From NCBI GenBank assembly GCA_030600525.1, contig JAUVLX010000014.1, positions 1 to 21,257 on the forward strand: a DNA stretch of 21,257 nucleotides, given 5' to 3'. Both the position numbers and the translations under genes were made by a program. Of the stretch, positions 1 through 8,228 are shown piece after piece (positions within the stretch are counted from its first letter, which is position 1; each line of letters begins with the position of its first letter). The notes under the pieces are model-generated. The model was given only the letters and a program-made list of their open reading frames with translations. It had not been told where the DNA came from and searched no databases. Origin of the DNA: Desulfobulbus sp. GTDB lineage: Bacteria > Desulfobacterota > Desulfobulbia > Desulfobulbales > Desulfobulbaceae.

Positions 1-3000
1 TTTGCTCAAGGTGAAACAGACCGGCCAGTTCGCATCCCATGGCTTCGTTTTGGAGGAAATTATTGTTTCTCGCATTATTTATTGCCTTTTCGTACAGATC
101 TGCTGCTTTTTGTTTGTTCCCACGACACCGTTCCTGTTCTGCTTGAACCAGTTCGTAGAGATGCAGAAAGTTCATTGGGGCATGCCTGGCCCATTTTTTT
201 AGCTTTTTTTGGGTAGCGTTTACCTGCTTCAAAAGAGCTTTTTTATGTCCCGATTTATTATAGAGGGCGAGCCTGGCCAGAGAAGAAATGTAATACAGCT
301 GAGGCAGAAAAGCTGAGGAAAGGGCACTCTTTATGTATTTTAGAGTGTGGTTTTCTGTTTCCAGGGTAAACGTATAATCACCAAGGAGATACGCCTGGAT
401 CATTTTCAGGATATGAAGTTGAAACAGTGTTGTATGGTCGCCAGATGCAACATGCTTTGGTGCCATGGTTGCTTCATCGTAATAATCTCCTGAAAATACA
501 GAGGCAGTGGAAGATGATGTGCGAAGATTCTCAACCGCTTGGAGAGCGATGCATTGGCGGAAAATCATTATTTCTTGCCCAATCTGCTGTAGTGTCTCCC
601 TGGCGTTGGTCATCTCTGATGATACCAGGTGCAGTCTTCTGCCAAGCAGATAAAGTCTGTTGTTATAACTGTAGAGGGCAAGACCAGCCTGTTCGGTTTC
701 CCCAATTTCAAGGGCTACCTGATGCGCCTGACGAAGGGGTTCCAGGGTTTGGCTGAGGTGTTGTTTCCAGTGTTGAATCAGGTTAGCAAAGAGATATTGG
801 CTTGCTGGGAGGATGGATTGGGGTACAAATCGATCCTGGAGTTTCAGTGCTACCAGACCGCTGGCATACCCGTTGTTGATATCTCCGACCACTCCACATT
901 GCATAATGGAAAAAGCGGCGTAACCAACTGCTGCAGCATGGGATGTGTTGCCGTATTTTAAAGAAAGTTGCATGGTTTTGCATGCTATAAGTCCTAAAAA
1001 ATCAGCACCTTTATAATAAGCAGGGGTGCCCATGCGGTAAAGTATTCGCATTATCGCCTGCTTGTTAGGGTTGCTCATTTTAGGCAGGTTCAGAAGATCG
1101 TCGGGTTTTTTTCCCACCAGTAATAACCTGGTTTTGAGATAGGCCAGCACCAAGGTGATTTTATTGGGGTGCAACGGGATATCGATATTGAGGAGGCGAA
1201 GTGCATGCAAGGATTTGTCAACGGCTTCGTTGAGTTTGTTACTTGCTGTCAATGCCTGAATTTCGATTTCGTAGACCCGAATCACATCCAGGCGGTTGGA
1301 TGCATTTTCTTCTACACCTGTAACAAGCTTGCGCATTCCCTCGTAGTCACCATTAAGGTAGTAGGCTTCTGCACCACCGAGGTGCAGTTCAAGGGTAAGA
1401 GGATAATTCTTACCTAGCCATCCCTGAGAGCCGAGCAATTGGCGACCGATTTTGAAAAAATGGGAAGCAGCGTCATAGGCGGCAGTGGAGAGGGCTTTTT
1501 TGCCAGCTCTCAAGTTAAGAGCACCAAGCTGCCAACGTTCTTCATTTTCTACTATCAGGTCTCGTCCCTGATTTTTATGGCCGACCACAGTATAGATATT
1601 GGCATCGTGAGGTTGTTCTGCCAACAGCTTTTGCAGTTGTCTTCCGATTGTCAGGTGCAGCCTTTTCCTGCTTTCTATAGGTAGCTTAAGATAAATTGCC
1701 TGTTGAATCTGGTCATGGGCGAATTTGTAAAATTTTGATAGAGGTGCTGCACTTTTTTGGGAATCATGGTGTGCCTGGTGATTATCAATCGCATAGCTCT
1801 GCGTATCTGCTATTTCAAGCAGAAACCCTTCTTCAATAATCGTACAAAGCTGTCTGTGTATGTAGGCGTGGTCCTGATCGCAGATGTAAATGATCGTATC
1901 CAAATCAAAGCTGCTTCCCATGCAAGAGAGTAACTGGAGTATTTCACGGCTAGAACTCTCTAAATCATGAAAGCGGGCGAGGATCAGATTAGCAACATTA
2001 TCTGAAATACTTTCTTCACTTACTTTTGCTTGGTCAAATTGCCAGCTGTTGCTGTCAGGGTCAAACCAGATATGGCTATGCCGAAAAAGAGAATGGAGAA
2101 ACTGTTGGAGGAAAAAAGGATTACCATTGGTTTTCTCCATGCTTATATTTGCAATGGTTTCAACCAATTCGGATACGTCTGGCAGATGGTGGGTAAGATA
2201 TTCCAGGAGTTGGGATCGAGAAAGATCTTTGAGTGCAATGTTGTGTGTTTTATCAGGACTTTTTTGCAGGTTTTCAAGAAAAAGAGAGAGAGGCGAATCC
2301 TGTGCAAGTTCATCATCTCGAAAAGCACAAATGACAAGCAGAGAGTCGATGGACTGATCATTAAGAAAAACTTCGAGCAGGTTAAGTGTAGCGGTATCTG
2401 TCCACTGCATGTCATCTAAAAAAAGGAGCAGTGGTTGTTCTACCGTGCTGCAGACCCGGATAAATTGGCCTAAACAGATTTCAAACCTGGCCTTTGTCTC
2501 GGCGGGATCAAGCGCAGGCACAGGGGGTTGTTTCCCTATAATATATTCCAGCTCCGGAATAACGTCGATAACGACCTGGGCATTTGTCTTTAGTTCGGCA
2601 AGGAGTTTGACCTGCCATTGTTCAAGCTGTTGTTGGTCTTTTAATAAGATGATACGTGTGAGTTCACGCAGGCATTCGATAAAAGAAGTGTAGGGTGTAT
2701 CGCGGCGGTATTGGTCAAATTTCCCTGTCAGAAAAAAATGTGGCTCGCTAACAATGGATTCCTTAAACTGCTGCACCAAAGCGGTTTTTCCGGTCCCAGA
2801 TGCCCCGGTAACGGTAAGCAAAAGGATGCGTTTGTCTCGTACCTGACTATAGACTTGATAGAGCTGATTGAGTGCTGGTTCCCTACCAAAAAGTTTGGGA
2901 GTTGATTCCGGAATAAGAGGTCCCAGGCTCCCTGGGTCAAAGGGAGAAATATGGCCTTTTATATTCAGTTCTGTAAGGCACCTGGACAAGTCAAGTCGGA

Positions 3001-3796
3001 GGGTTGTACAGGTTTGGTAGCGTTCATCAGGGTATTTGTCCAGCAGCTTCATGATCATTCTGGACAAGGGCCGTGGGATATTGCTATGCAACTTCTGGGG
3101 CGGAACTGGTTTTTGTGCAATATGCGCGTGGACCAGTTCAAGCTGATTGGTACCCTTTACAGGAGATGTCCCTGTAAGAAATTGATAGAGTATTATTCCC
3201 AGGGAATACAGGTCACTCCGTGGAGTGACGGGACAATTTCCCCTCCCTATACGTTCAGGGGAACAGAAGGGGAGTTCTCTTAAAGTTATGGGGTGGGCTT
3301 CAGCCTGCTGCCACAGGTTTTCTTGATGGTGATGTATCCTTTGTGCTTTGCTGAAATCTATAACCTGGAGGAGGCCGTGTTCTGCATTGTAGACAATACT
3401 GTCAGGAGTAAAGGCATTATGTATAACTTTGCCAGCATGGATGACTGCAAGTGCTTTGGTAAGAAGGAGGGCCAGGTGCAGAAAAGAGGGAAGGTCTGAA
3501 TGCAACCCTTGGGGGAGGGTAGTGAGAGGTTCCGCACCAATGTCCTCAAGGAGTATAATCTTGTCCTGTTTGTCTTGGTGGTGTGAGTAGGCTGTTGCGA
3601 CGTGGTCGGAACGAAAGAGCCGCATTATGGAAAAATCATTGAGGACAAAAGTGTGGCCTGCCCCATTTAAACTGTCAAGGGATCCTGCTTTTATCAGCAA
3701 CGGGGTATTATTTTTTCCTTGTGTTCCACGATAAAGAGAAAAAAGGTCGGCATCTAAAAGTTTCTCATGGATATTTACCCCGTTAACCTCAAACAT
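1..3796 (-). CDS. HstK-like giant regulator: degenerate Ser/Thr kinase + AAA/STAND ATPase + TPR region (partial, 3' end outside window)
   Basis: One open frame without stops runs from ATG at 3796 to the window edge (1265 residues seen). A GAGGAA ribosome site lies about 9 bases upstream (3806-3811). Residues about 5-270 resemble a protein kinase, with a DFS triplet at 147-149 in place of DFG and a CSPER activation-segment end at 178-182. However, the catalytic HRD motif reads HNA at 126-128, so the proton-acceptor Asp is missing. A P-loop ATPase follows, with Walker A GASGTGKT at 331-338 and Walker B ending LDDMQW (W465). After about residue 680 the protein is helical and TPR-like. This order matches the large cyanobacterial/proteobacterial HstK family, which usually continues into GAF and histidine kinase domains. 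That continuation is inferred because it lies outside the window. The role is probably signal transduction; the ligand is unknown. The gene stands alone behind a MITE-like element. Confidence 0.85.
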   Translation of the reverse strand, partial: MFEVNGVNIHEKLLDADLFSLYRGTQGKNNTPLLIKAGSLDSLNGAGHTFVLNDFSIMRLFRSDHVATAYSHHQDKQDKIILLEDIGAEPLTTLPQGLHSDLPSFLHLALLLTKALAVIHAGKVIHNAFTPDSIVYNAEHGLLQVIDFSKAQRIHHHQENLWQQAEAHPITLRELPFCSPERIGRGNCPVTPRSDLYSLGIILYQFLTGTSPVKGTNQLELVHAHIAQKPVPPQKLHSNIPRPLSRMIMKLLDKYPDERYQTCTTLRLDLSRCLTELNIKGHISPFDPGSLGPLIPESTPKLFGREPALNQLYQVYSQVRDKRILLLTVTGASGTGKTALVQQFKESIVSEPHFFLTGKFDQYRRDTPYTSFIECLRELTRIILLKDQQQLEQWQVKLLAELKTNAQVVIDVIPELEYIIGKQPPVPALDPAETKARFEICLGQFIRVCSTVEQPLLLFLDDMQWTDTATLNLLEVFLNDQSIDSLLVICAFRDDELAQDSPLSLFLENLQKSPDKTHNIALKDLSRSQLLEYLTHHLPDVSELVETIANISMEKTNGNPFFLQQFLHSLFRHSHIWFDPDSNSWQFDQAKVSEESISDNVANLILARFHDLESSSREILQLLSCMGSSFDLDTIIYICDQDHAYIHRQLCTIIEEGFLLEIADTQSYAIDNHQAHHDSQKSAAPLSKFYKFAHDQIQQAIYLKLPIESRKRLHLTIGRQLQKLLAEQPHDANIYTVVGHKNQGRDLIVENEERWQLGALNLRAGKKALSTAAYDAASHFFKIGRQLLGSQGWLGKNYPLTLELHLGGAEAYYLNGDYEGMRKLVTGVEENASNRLDVIRVYEIEIQALTASNKLNEAVDKSLHALRLLNIDIPLHPNKITLVLAYLKTRLLLVGKKPDDLLNLPKMSNPNKQAIMRILYRMGTPAYYKGADFLGLIACKTMQLSLKYGNTSHAAAVGYAAFSIMQCGVVGDINNGYASGLVALKLQDRFVPQSILPASQYLFANLIQHWKQHLSQTLEPLRQAHQVALEIGETEQAGLALYSYNNRLYLLGRRLHLVSSEMTNARETLQQIGQEIMIFRQCIALQAVENLRTSSSTASVFSGDYYDEATMAPKHVASGDHTTLFQLHILKMIQAYLLGDYTFTLETENHTLKYIKSALSSAFLPQLYYISSLARLALYNKSGHKKALLKQVNATQKKLKKWARHAPMNFLHLYELVQAEQERCRGNKQKAADLYEKAINNARNNNFLQNEAMGCELAGLFHLEQ

Positions 3797-3828
3797 TTTT
3801 CTTTGTTCCTCAAAGGTTACCCACTGCC

Positions 3829-3991
3829 TAGTGTCTCGTCAACGCTGCTCTGACGTATCTTGCTTGTTTTTCTCGCACCTGGATTTCTTTAACTGGTTGT
3901 TCATAGGGGGCTATGTACCACCAATTAAAGAAATCTAGGACCAAAAAAAACAGCACGATATTTCGACGATTTCATCGTTGACGCGACACTA
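3829..3991. mobile_element. MITE-like palindromic element with TA (CTAG) target duplication
   Basis: The ends GTGTCTCGTCAACG (3831-3844) and CGTTGACGCGACAC (3976-3989) are inverted repeats matching at 13 of 14 positions. Each end is flanked by TA within CTAG (3828-3831 and 3989-3992). Inside, arms 3878-3906 and 3911-3939 pair at 25 of 29 positions around a short G-rich centre, so almost the whole 159-bp element could fold into one hairpin. There is no coding frame. Short size, terminal inverted repeats and a TA duplication are the traits of a non-autonomous element mobilised by an IS630/Tc1-mariner type transposase; that parentage is inferred. The right end lies 32 bp upstream of the kinase-like gene, so the element sits in, or between that gene and, its promoter. 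Confidence 0.65.
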
Positions 3992-4057
3992 GTGTAGGTC
4001 AGTGGTGACGGTTTTATCGGATAGCAAACTGACCCTGTATATAACCATGTTTTAAAC

Positions 4058-4098
4058 AAAAAAAGCGGTTTTCCTTGTTTCTGGAAACCGCTTTTTTT
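4058..4098. terminator. Bidirectional intrinsic terminator after oadB
   Basis: The stem AAAAAAAGCGGTTTTCC (4058-4074) pairs with GGAAACCGCTTTTTTT (4083-4098) with one bulged base and an 8-base loop. Flanking A- and T-runs make it a Rho-independent terminator in both directions. It lies 24 bases past the oadB stop codon, so it most likely ends the oadG-oadB transcript. It could also block readthrough towards that pair from the left. Confidence 0.9.
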
Positions 4099-4122
4099 GT
4101 AGAGAACATGTTATAGATCGGT

Positions 4123-5259
4123 TTACTTCATGTTAAAACTCCACAAGATACCTGCACAGATGGCAGAGCCGATTACACCGGAGGAGTTGCAGGCCATGGC
4201 ATGCATTAATAAGTAGTTGGTTGGGTCTGATCTCAATCCCATCATGTGTACTTCGCGAGCAGATCCGGGAACGGCGGAAACGCCTGATGCACCGAGCAGC
4301 GGATTGATTTTATGCTTGAGAAACAGGTTCATTATTTTGGCAAAAATGACCCCGGATGCGGTGGCGATACTAAAAGCAACTGCGCCCAGGATAAAGATGC
4401 CAATTGATTTAGGATTGAGAAAAACATCACCCTGGGTACTTGCACCAACAGTAAAACCTAAGAAGATTGTTGCTGTATCAATAACTGCTGTACGGGCAGT
4501 CTGGGCCAGGCGTTCTACAACGCCACTCTCTTTCATCAGGTTACCGAAGAAGAACGGTCCAAGCAATGGGATGGATGCAGGTGCCAGAAAACAGCACAGG
4601 ATAGTACCCACGACAGGAAAGACTAAACGTTCCTTTTTGGAAACCTCACGCAGATCGGGCATGCGAATAACCCGTTCCTTTTGGGTGGTGAGTAGTTTCA
4701 TTATCGGCGGTTGGATAATAGGTATTAGCGCCATGTACGAGTAGGCTGCAATAGCTATAGGGCCGATGAGTTGTGGAGCAAGTTTGGCCGTTAAAAAGAT
4801 GGATGTCGGGCCGTCTGCACCACCAATAATAGCGATGGAGGAAGCTTCGTTAAGAGGGAAACCAAGTGCCAAAGCACTAAGCAGGGTAAAGAAAATACCC
4901 ATCTGGGCAGCAGCTCCCAAAAGCATCAGCTTAGGATTACTGAGCAAAAATGAAAAGTCGGTCATGGCGCCAAGTCCCAGGAAGACTATCGAGGGATAGA
5001 CACCTGAAGTTACGCCGAAGTACAGGTAATGGAGAACACTGTTTGCCTCATAGATACCAATACCAAAGCCCTTGAAAAAAGGGATATTACCGACAATAAC
5101 ACCAAAGCCAATGGGGAGCAGCAGTAGCGGTTCATACTCCTTACCAATAGCCAGATAAACAAAAAGAATACCGATTACCAGCATGATAATATTGCGGTAG
5201 TCGGCCAGGTAGAATCCTGTATTAGTTACAAATTGTAGAAAAAGATCAAGAAGCTCCAT
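4123..5259 (-). CDS. oadB: Sodium ion-translocating decarboxylase, beta subunit
   Basis: This 378-residue, very hydrophobic protein (roughly nine to eleven membrane segments) belongs to the OadB/MmdB/GcdB family. These proteins couple decarboxylation of carboxybiotin to outward Na+ pumping across the inner membrane. The family hallmark GGADGPT is at 146-152; its Asp149 corresponds to the essential membrane Asp of Klebsiella OadB. The C-terminal NSSGVIGSAI-type motif is also present. Length fits the short forms of the family. An AAAGGAGG site precedes the ATG, and the gene starts 41 bp after the gamma-like gene. Whether the substrate is oxaloacetate, methylmalonyl-CoA or glutaconyl-CoA cannot be told from beta alone. 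The biotin carrier and carboxyltransferase (alpha) are not in this window. Confidence 0.92.
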   Translation of the reverse strand: MELLDLFLQFVTNTGFYLADYRNIIMLVIGILFVYLAIGKEYEPLLLLPIGFGVIVGNIPFFKGFGIGIYEANSVLHYLYFGVTSGVYPSIVFLGLGAMTDFSFLLSNPKLMLLGAAAQMGIFFTLLSALALGFPLNEASSIAIIGGADGPTSIFLTAKLAPQLIGPIAIAAYSYMALIPIIQPPIMKLLTTQKERVIRMPDLREVSKKERLVFPVVGTILCCFLAPASIPLLGPFFFGNLMKESGVVERLAQTARTAVIDTATIFLGFTVGASTQGDVFLNPKSIGIFILGAVAFSIATASGVIFAKIMNLFLKHKINPLLGASGVSAVPGSAREVHMMGLRSDPTNYLLMHAMACNSSGVIGSAICAGILWSFNMK

Positions 5260-5300
5260 ATACTCGTCCTCCTTTAAACAGATTCAAAAAAAGAAATAAA

Positions 5301-5702
5301 TTACGCTGCCAGACGGAAAACGCCATCACCTAAAGAATTGAGTATACCAGCATCACGTAGACACCGAATCGAAAGGTGGGGGTGGGGCAGGTGATATTTT
5401 TTGGCAAGTGCATAAAGGTCTGCTAGTTGGAACTGCTCATCGAGTTCCTCAATTAAAGGTCGATATAACTCTAGTGTAACATCGATATTAGCAGGGCAAT
5501 TTTCAGCCGAAGCTGATTCTTTCAAATTTTCTTCAGGAATTTCAACAACAGGAGGTTCTTTTTTCTTCTCCAGTAGGCCTATGACTTTGTGGAGTTGTGA
5601 AATAATAAAGGCCAGGATGGCAAGACCGGATATTACAATCGACGCACCCACTACTGCCATAGCCCATCCATTATGGTGTGTAATAGCTTCAAGACCAGTC
5701 AA
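5301..5702 (-). CDS. OadG-like gamma subunit with C-terminal extension
   Basis: This 133-residue protein has one N-terminal membrane helix (about 12-37), then a charged linker and a C-terminal block (about 75-133) of short helices ending in a GVFRL strand. The N-terminal helix and the position just upstream of the beta subunit match OadG, the small subunit that anchors and assembles Na+-pump decarboxylases. Classical OadG ends in a metal-binding His or a Pro-rich tail. The C-terminal block here is instead reminiscent of a small helix-turn-helix-like fold, which is only my impression. The start is TTG at 5702, supported by AAAGGAGG six bases upstream. The two genes surely form one transcript ending at the terminator at 4058-4098. 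Confidence 0.75.
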   Translation of the reverse strand: MTGLEAITHHNGWAMAVVGASIVISGLAILAFIISQLHKVIGLLEKKKEPPVVEIPEENLKESASAENCPANIDVTLELYRPLIEELDEQFQLADLYALAKKYHLPHPHLSIRCLRDAGILNSLGDGVFRLAA

Positions 5703-5733
5703 GCGAGACCTCCTTTTGTGAACGGATTGTTAG

Positions 5734-5757
5734 CATTTTTCCAGAGAAGGAAAAATG
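5734..5757. repeat. Inverted repeat in the leader of the oadG-oadB operon
   Basis: CATTTTTCC (5734-5742) and GGAAAAATG (5749-5757) are a perfect 9-bp inverted repeat with a 6-base loop. It lies about 30 bases upstream of the oadG start, within the presumed 5' untranslated leader. It could fold in RNA or serve as a binding site. It lacks the T-run of a terminator in the direction of transcription. Confidence 0.45.
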
Positions 5758-5768
5758 TTATTAGGGAT

Positions 5769-5802
5769 GTAATTAATTACATAAAAAACAATATATTGTC
5801 AA
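5769..5802 (-). promoter_or_regulatory. Putative promoter with 14-bp palindromic operator upstream of oadG
   Basis: On the minus strand a perfect TTGACA (5802-5797) is followed after the usual spacing by an AT-rich stretch that overlaps the perfect palindrome TGTAATTAATTACA (5769-5782). The -10 match is weak (TAATTA at 17-bp spacing). The placement is what one expects of a sigma70 promoter with an operator over its -10 region, about 70 bases before the oadG start. The regulator is unknown. Confidence 0.45.
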
Positions 5803-5841
5803 ATCTTTAGCGACTTGCTGTGACGGCATACACTAAAGATT
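5802..5841. repeat. 9-bp inverted repeat just upstream of the oad promoter
   Basis: AATCTTTAG (5802-5810) and CTAAAGATT (5833-5841) are exact inverted repeats 22 bases apart. They lie between the PHP gene stop and the -35 element, touching the latter. They could be a two-site regulator target or a weak hairpin behind the PHP gene. There is no T-run, so I do not call a terminator. Confidence 0.35.
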
Positions 5842-5885
5842 AACCTTATTACACATATCCTGGAGCAGTGGTTTCGTTAAAGATA

Positions 5886-6530
5886 TTAGAGTGCATTGAC
5901 AAGCTGCTGCATATCTTGGCGCAACTGCTGATAACGCTGTTTGCTCAATCCAGCTCCCAGTGCAACCTTTTCAGCCATTTCTTTAGTAAGGAAATCACCA
6001 GGAGAATGAGCATCGGCGTTAACAGCAAGCAGAGCGTCGGCTGCTATTGCCAATTTGGCGACATGACCGTTGGTGAGACTATGCCCCTTGCGTCCGGAGA
6101 GTTCGAGCATAACATTGTTTTTGGCTGCCAGTGCTACTTCCTTTTCGCTGATGAAGCCGGGATGAGCAAGTATGTCCACCTTTGCTTCAATTGCAGCCAA
6201 GTTGGTTCCTGGTATGACCGGTTCTACGGGTGTCTCCCCATGGGCTACAACGATTTCGGCTCCAAGCTCTCTGGCCTGTAACGTCAGCGGTGCAATGAGA
6301 TCCGGCGGTACATGGGTGAGTTCGACACCTACGATCAGTCGGGTCGGACTGAGCGGATTTAAGTCGTCTGCTGCACGGCGCAGGTTATGAATGAGAAATT
6401 CGAGATTGGAAGAATCTGCGTGGTCAGTGATGGCAATGGCCTCGTAACCTAGCATTTCGACCCGGCGAAGGTGTTCAGATGGTATGAGAGCACCGTCGCT
6501 AAAAAAAGTATGAGAATGAAGATCAATCAT
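5886..6530 (-). CDS. PHP-domain metal-dependent phosphoesterase
   Basis: This 214-residue protein carries the four PHP motifs: HSH at 5-7 with Asp12, TDHAD at 35-39, Glu70 with His97 and His123, and DAH at 173-175. These residues bind two or three metal ions in the family, which includes histidinol-phosphate phosphatases, DNA polymerase PHP domains and nucleotide or RNA phosphoesterases. The short stand-alone form is usually annotated as histidinol phosphate phosphatase domain protein, but nothing nearby concerns histidine. The start is ATG at 6530 with a GAGGT site six bases upstream. It follows miaB by 75 bp on the same strand and is probably the last gene of the purB-miaB group. The substrate is not predictable. 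Confidence 0.85.
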   Translation of the reverse strand: MIDLHSHTFFSDGALIPSEHLRRVEMLGYEAIAITDHADSSNLEFLIHNLRRAADDLNPLSPTRLIVGVELTHVPPDLIAPLTLQARELGAEIVVAHGETPVEPVIPGTNLAAIEAKVDILAHPGFISEKEVALAAKNNVMLELSGRKGHSLTNGHVAKLAIAADALLAVNADAHSPGDFLTKEMAEKVALGAGLSKQRYQQLRQDMQQLVNAL

Positions 6531-6605
6531 TTTTATACCTCGACGCTGATAGTATCAAATTGGTTAATGGGAAGATGTGTTTTTAGCCAAGAATAGGGTG
6601 GCTTG

Positions 6606-7958
6606 TCAAGTAATAAGCCCTTTCAGCGAGTGTTTACCAGCATGATTAATACTAATATGAACCAAGTCGCCAAGGGAGAGCACATTCCGAGGTTGAGCAA
6701 AATGGACGATATGGTTTGTCGGGGTGCGCCCTTTGCACTCGTCAGCTGTGACAGCTTCCACCATTACTTCCACTTTGTGACCGATATATTCTCTGTTGCG
6801 AGCAAGACCTATTTCGTCCTGCAGATTTTGAAAAATTCTCAATCGCTGGCTTTTCACCTCTTCCGGTACTTTATCAGGAAAATCTGCAGACCGAGTATGG
6901 GGACGATCCGAATATTTAAAAGAAAAGGATCCATGATATTGAACAGTTTTGAGCAGATCAACGGTCTGCTCAAAATCGGCATCTGTTTCTCCTGGAAAAC
7001 CAATGATCATATCCGTGGCGAGTACAATATCAGGACGGTAGGAACGAAGTGTTTCTACTTTCTGAAGATATTCTTCGATGGTATATTTTCGGTTCATCAA
7101 TGCCAAAATGTGATTTGACCCAGATTGAACCGGAAGATGAAAATGGGGACAAAGATTATCGAGTTCTGCAAAGCAACGCATGAGATCTTCGGAAAGATCC
7201 TTGGGGTTGGAGGTAGTGAACCTGAGTCGTCCAAGTCCTTTGACTCCAGCCACCTTGCGCAGTAATTGAGCAAAGGAAATAGGCGTATCAGCTACAGCAT
7301 TGGTCATGCCATAGGAGTTTACGTTTTGACCGAGGAGGGTTATTTCCTTTACTCCCTGGTCTACCAGAATCTGCACTTCTTCCACAATGTCAATCAGCGG
7401 TCGGCTGATTTCTCTTCCCCTAGTGTAGGGTACTACGCAGTAGCTACAGTAGTTATTGCATCCCTGCATAATGGTAACAAATCGTTTTAATCCTTTATCT
7501 GCCGATGCCTTGGGAGTGGTTTCCTTTGTCAGAAGTTGCTGGAAAGGCGGGATGGAGAAGGCACTGTCAAGATCTGTTGCCTTTTCATGTATAGTCTGCT
7601 TTTCATTGAGTCGATAAAGAATTTCGGGCAGCTGATATATTTGTTGGGTGCCAACGATGAAATCAACATGGGGCATTCGTTTAAATATCTGGTCACCTTC
7701 CTGCTGGGCAACACAACCAGCAACACCGATACGTAAATTGGGATGTTGTTTTTTGTTGTCACGGAGTTGGCCAAGCAGGCTAAATACTTTTTGCTCAGCT
7801 TTTGCCCTTATACTGCATGTATTAAGAATTATGACATCAGCATGATCTGGTGAGTCTACCGTAAGGTAGCCATCCTGGGCGAGAAGCTGCTCAATGATTT
7901 CAGAATCCCTTATGTTCATCTGGCAGCCAAAGGTTTTTATGTAGAGTCTTTTTTCCAT
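6606..7958 (-). CDS. miaB: tRNA-2-methylthio-N6-dimethylallyladenosine synthase
   Basis: MiaB is a radical SAM methylthiotransferase. It adds a methylthio group to C2 of i6A37 in tRNAs reading UNN codons, after MiaA has prenylated the base. All three parts are visible in 450 residues: an N-terminal UPF0004 domain with cluster cysteines C12, C48 and C82, the radical SAM motif with C167, C171 and C174 followed by a VVPYTRGRE stretch, and a C-terminal TRAM domain from about 385. The CVVPYTRGRE-type sequence and overall length favour MiaB over RimO or MtaB. No clear Shine-Dalgarno precedes ATG 7958, and the DUF4911-like gene ends only six bases upstream, so translational coupling is likely. Its partner miaA lies in the neighbouring operon at 11588-12544. 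Confidence 0.95.
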   Translation of the reverse strand: MEKRLYIKTFGCQMNIRDSEIIEQLLAQDGYLTVDSPDHADVIILNTCSIRAKAEQKVFSLLGQLRDNKKQHPNLRIGVAGCVAQQEGDQIFKRMPHVDFIVGTQQIYQLPEILYRLNEKQTIHEKATDLDSAFSIPPFQQLLTKETTPKASADKGLKRFVTIMQGCNNYCSYCVVPYTRGREISRPLIDIVEEVQILVDQGVKEITLLGQNVNSYGMTNAVADTPISFAQLLRKVAGVKGLGRLRFTTSNPKDLSEDLMRCFAELDNLCPHFHLPVQSGSNHILALMNRKYTIEEYLQKVETLRSYRPDIVLATDMIIGFPGETDADFEQTVDLLKTVQYHGSFSFKYSDRPHTRSADFPDKVPEEVKSQRLRIFQNLQDEIGLARNREYIGHKVEVMVEAVTADECKGRTPTNHIVHFAQPRNVLSLGDLVHISINHAGKHSLKGLIT

Positions 7959-7964
7959 AAATAA

Positions 7965-8219
7965 TCAGTCAAGAGGAGGTGCATTTGTTTGAGTAGGGAA
8001 GGGCGTTATCTCTTCTGCAACAGCGTTGAGCAAGGCGAACAGCTGTGCAATAGAAGATTTGGTTGTCCAGATTTTAATTAACCCTTCAGATACCGATAGA
8101 GTTGACAGAGTCGCAAGCCCATCATACCCGTCAATAATAAATTTCAACCACCCAATTTTTTCTTTACGTATCCGAAGAAAAATAGTGTGGGTGGAGATGT
8201 CAAAAGTATTGTTTTCCAA
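7965..8219 (-). CDS. Small DUF4911-like protein
   Basis: This 84-residue protein has a central segment (about 20-55) reading like the WLKFIIDGYDGLATLSTL pattern I associate with DUF4911. That is a small family of unknown function found next to miaB in Desulfobacterota. There is no signal peptide, membrane helix or cysteine. The start is TTG at 8219, nine bases after the purB stop, with an AAGG site overlapping that stop. It ends six bases before miaB. Tight packing between purB and miaB suggests cotranscription. No function is assigned; a role with tRNA modification is only guilt by association. Confidence 0.75.
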   Translation of the reverse strand: MENNTFDISTHTIFLRIRKEKIGWLKFIIDGYDGLATLSTLSVSEGLIKIWTTKSSIAQLFALLNAVAEEITPFPTQTNAPPLD

Positions 8220-8228
8220 CAGGATGCC

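Noticed and set aside
427..3549. Many short frames on both strands in the left 3.5 kb
   Set aside because: They are out-of-frame shadows of the single long minus-strand kinase/ATPase gene, which is open over the whole stretch and has clear domain motifs.
3821..4005. Extra inverted match CCACTG/CAGTGG outside the MITE
   Set aside because: The spacing from the two element ends differs by about six bases, so it is probably chance rather than part of the element.
4217..4999. Plus-strand frames opposite oadB
   Set aside because: They are antisense shadows with no family resemblance. The minus strand encodes a clear OadB with GGADGPT.
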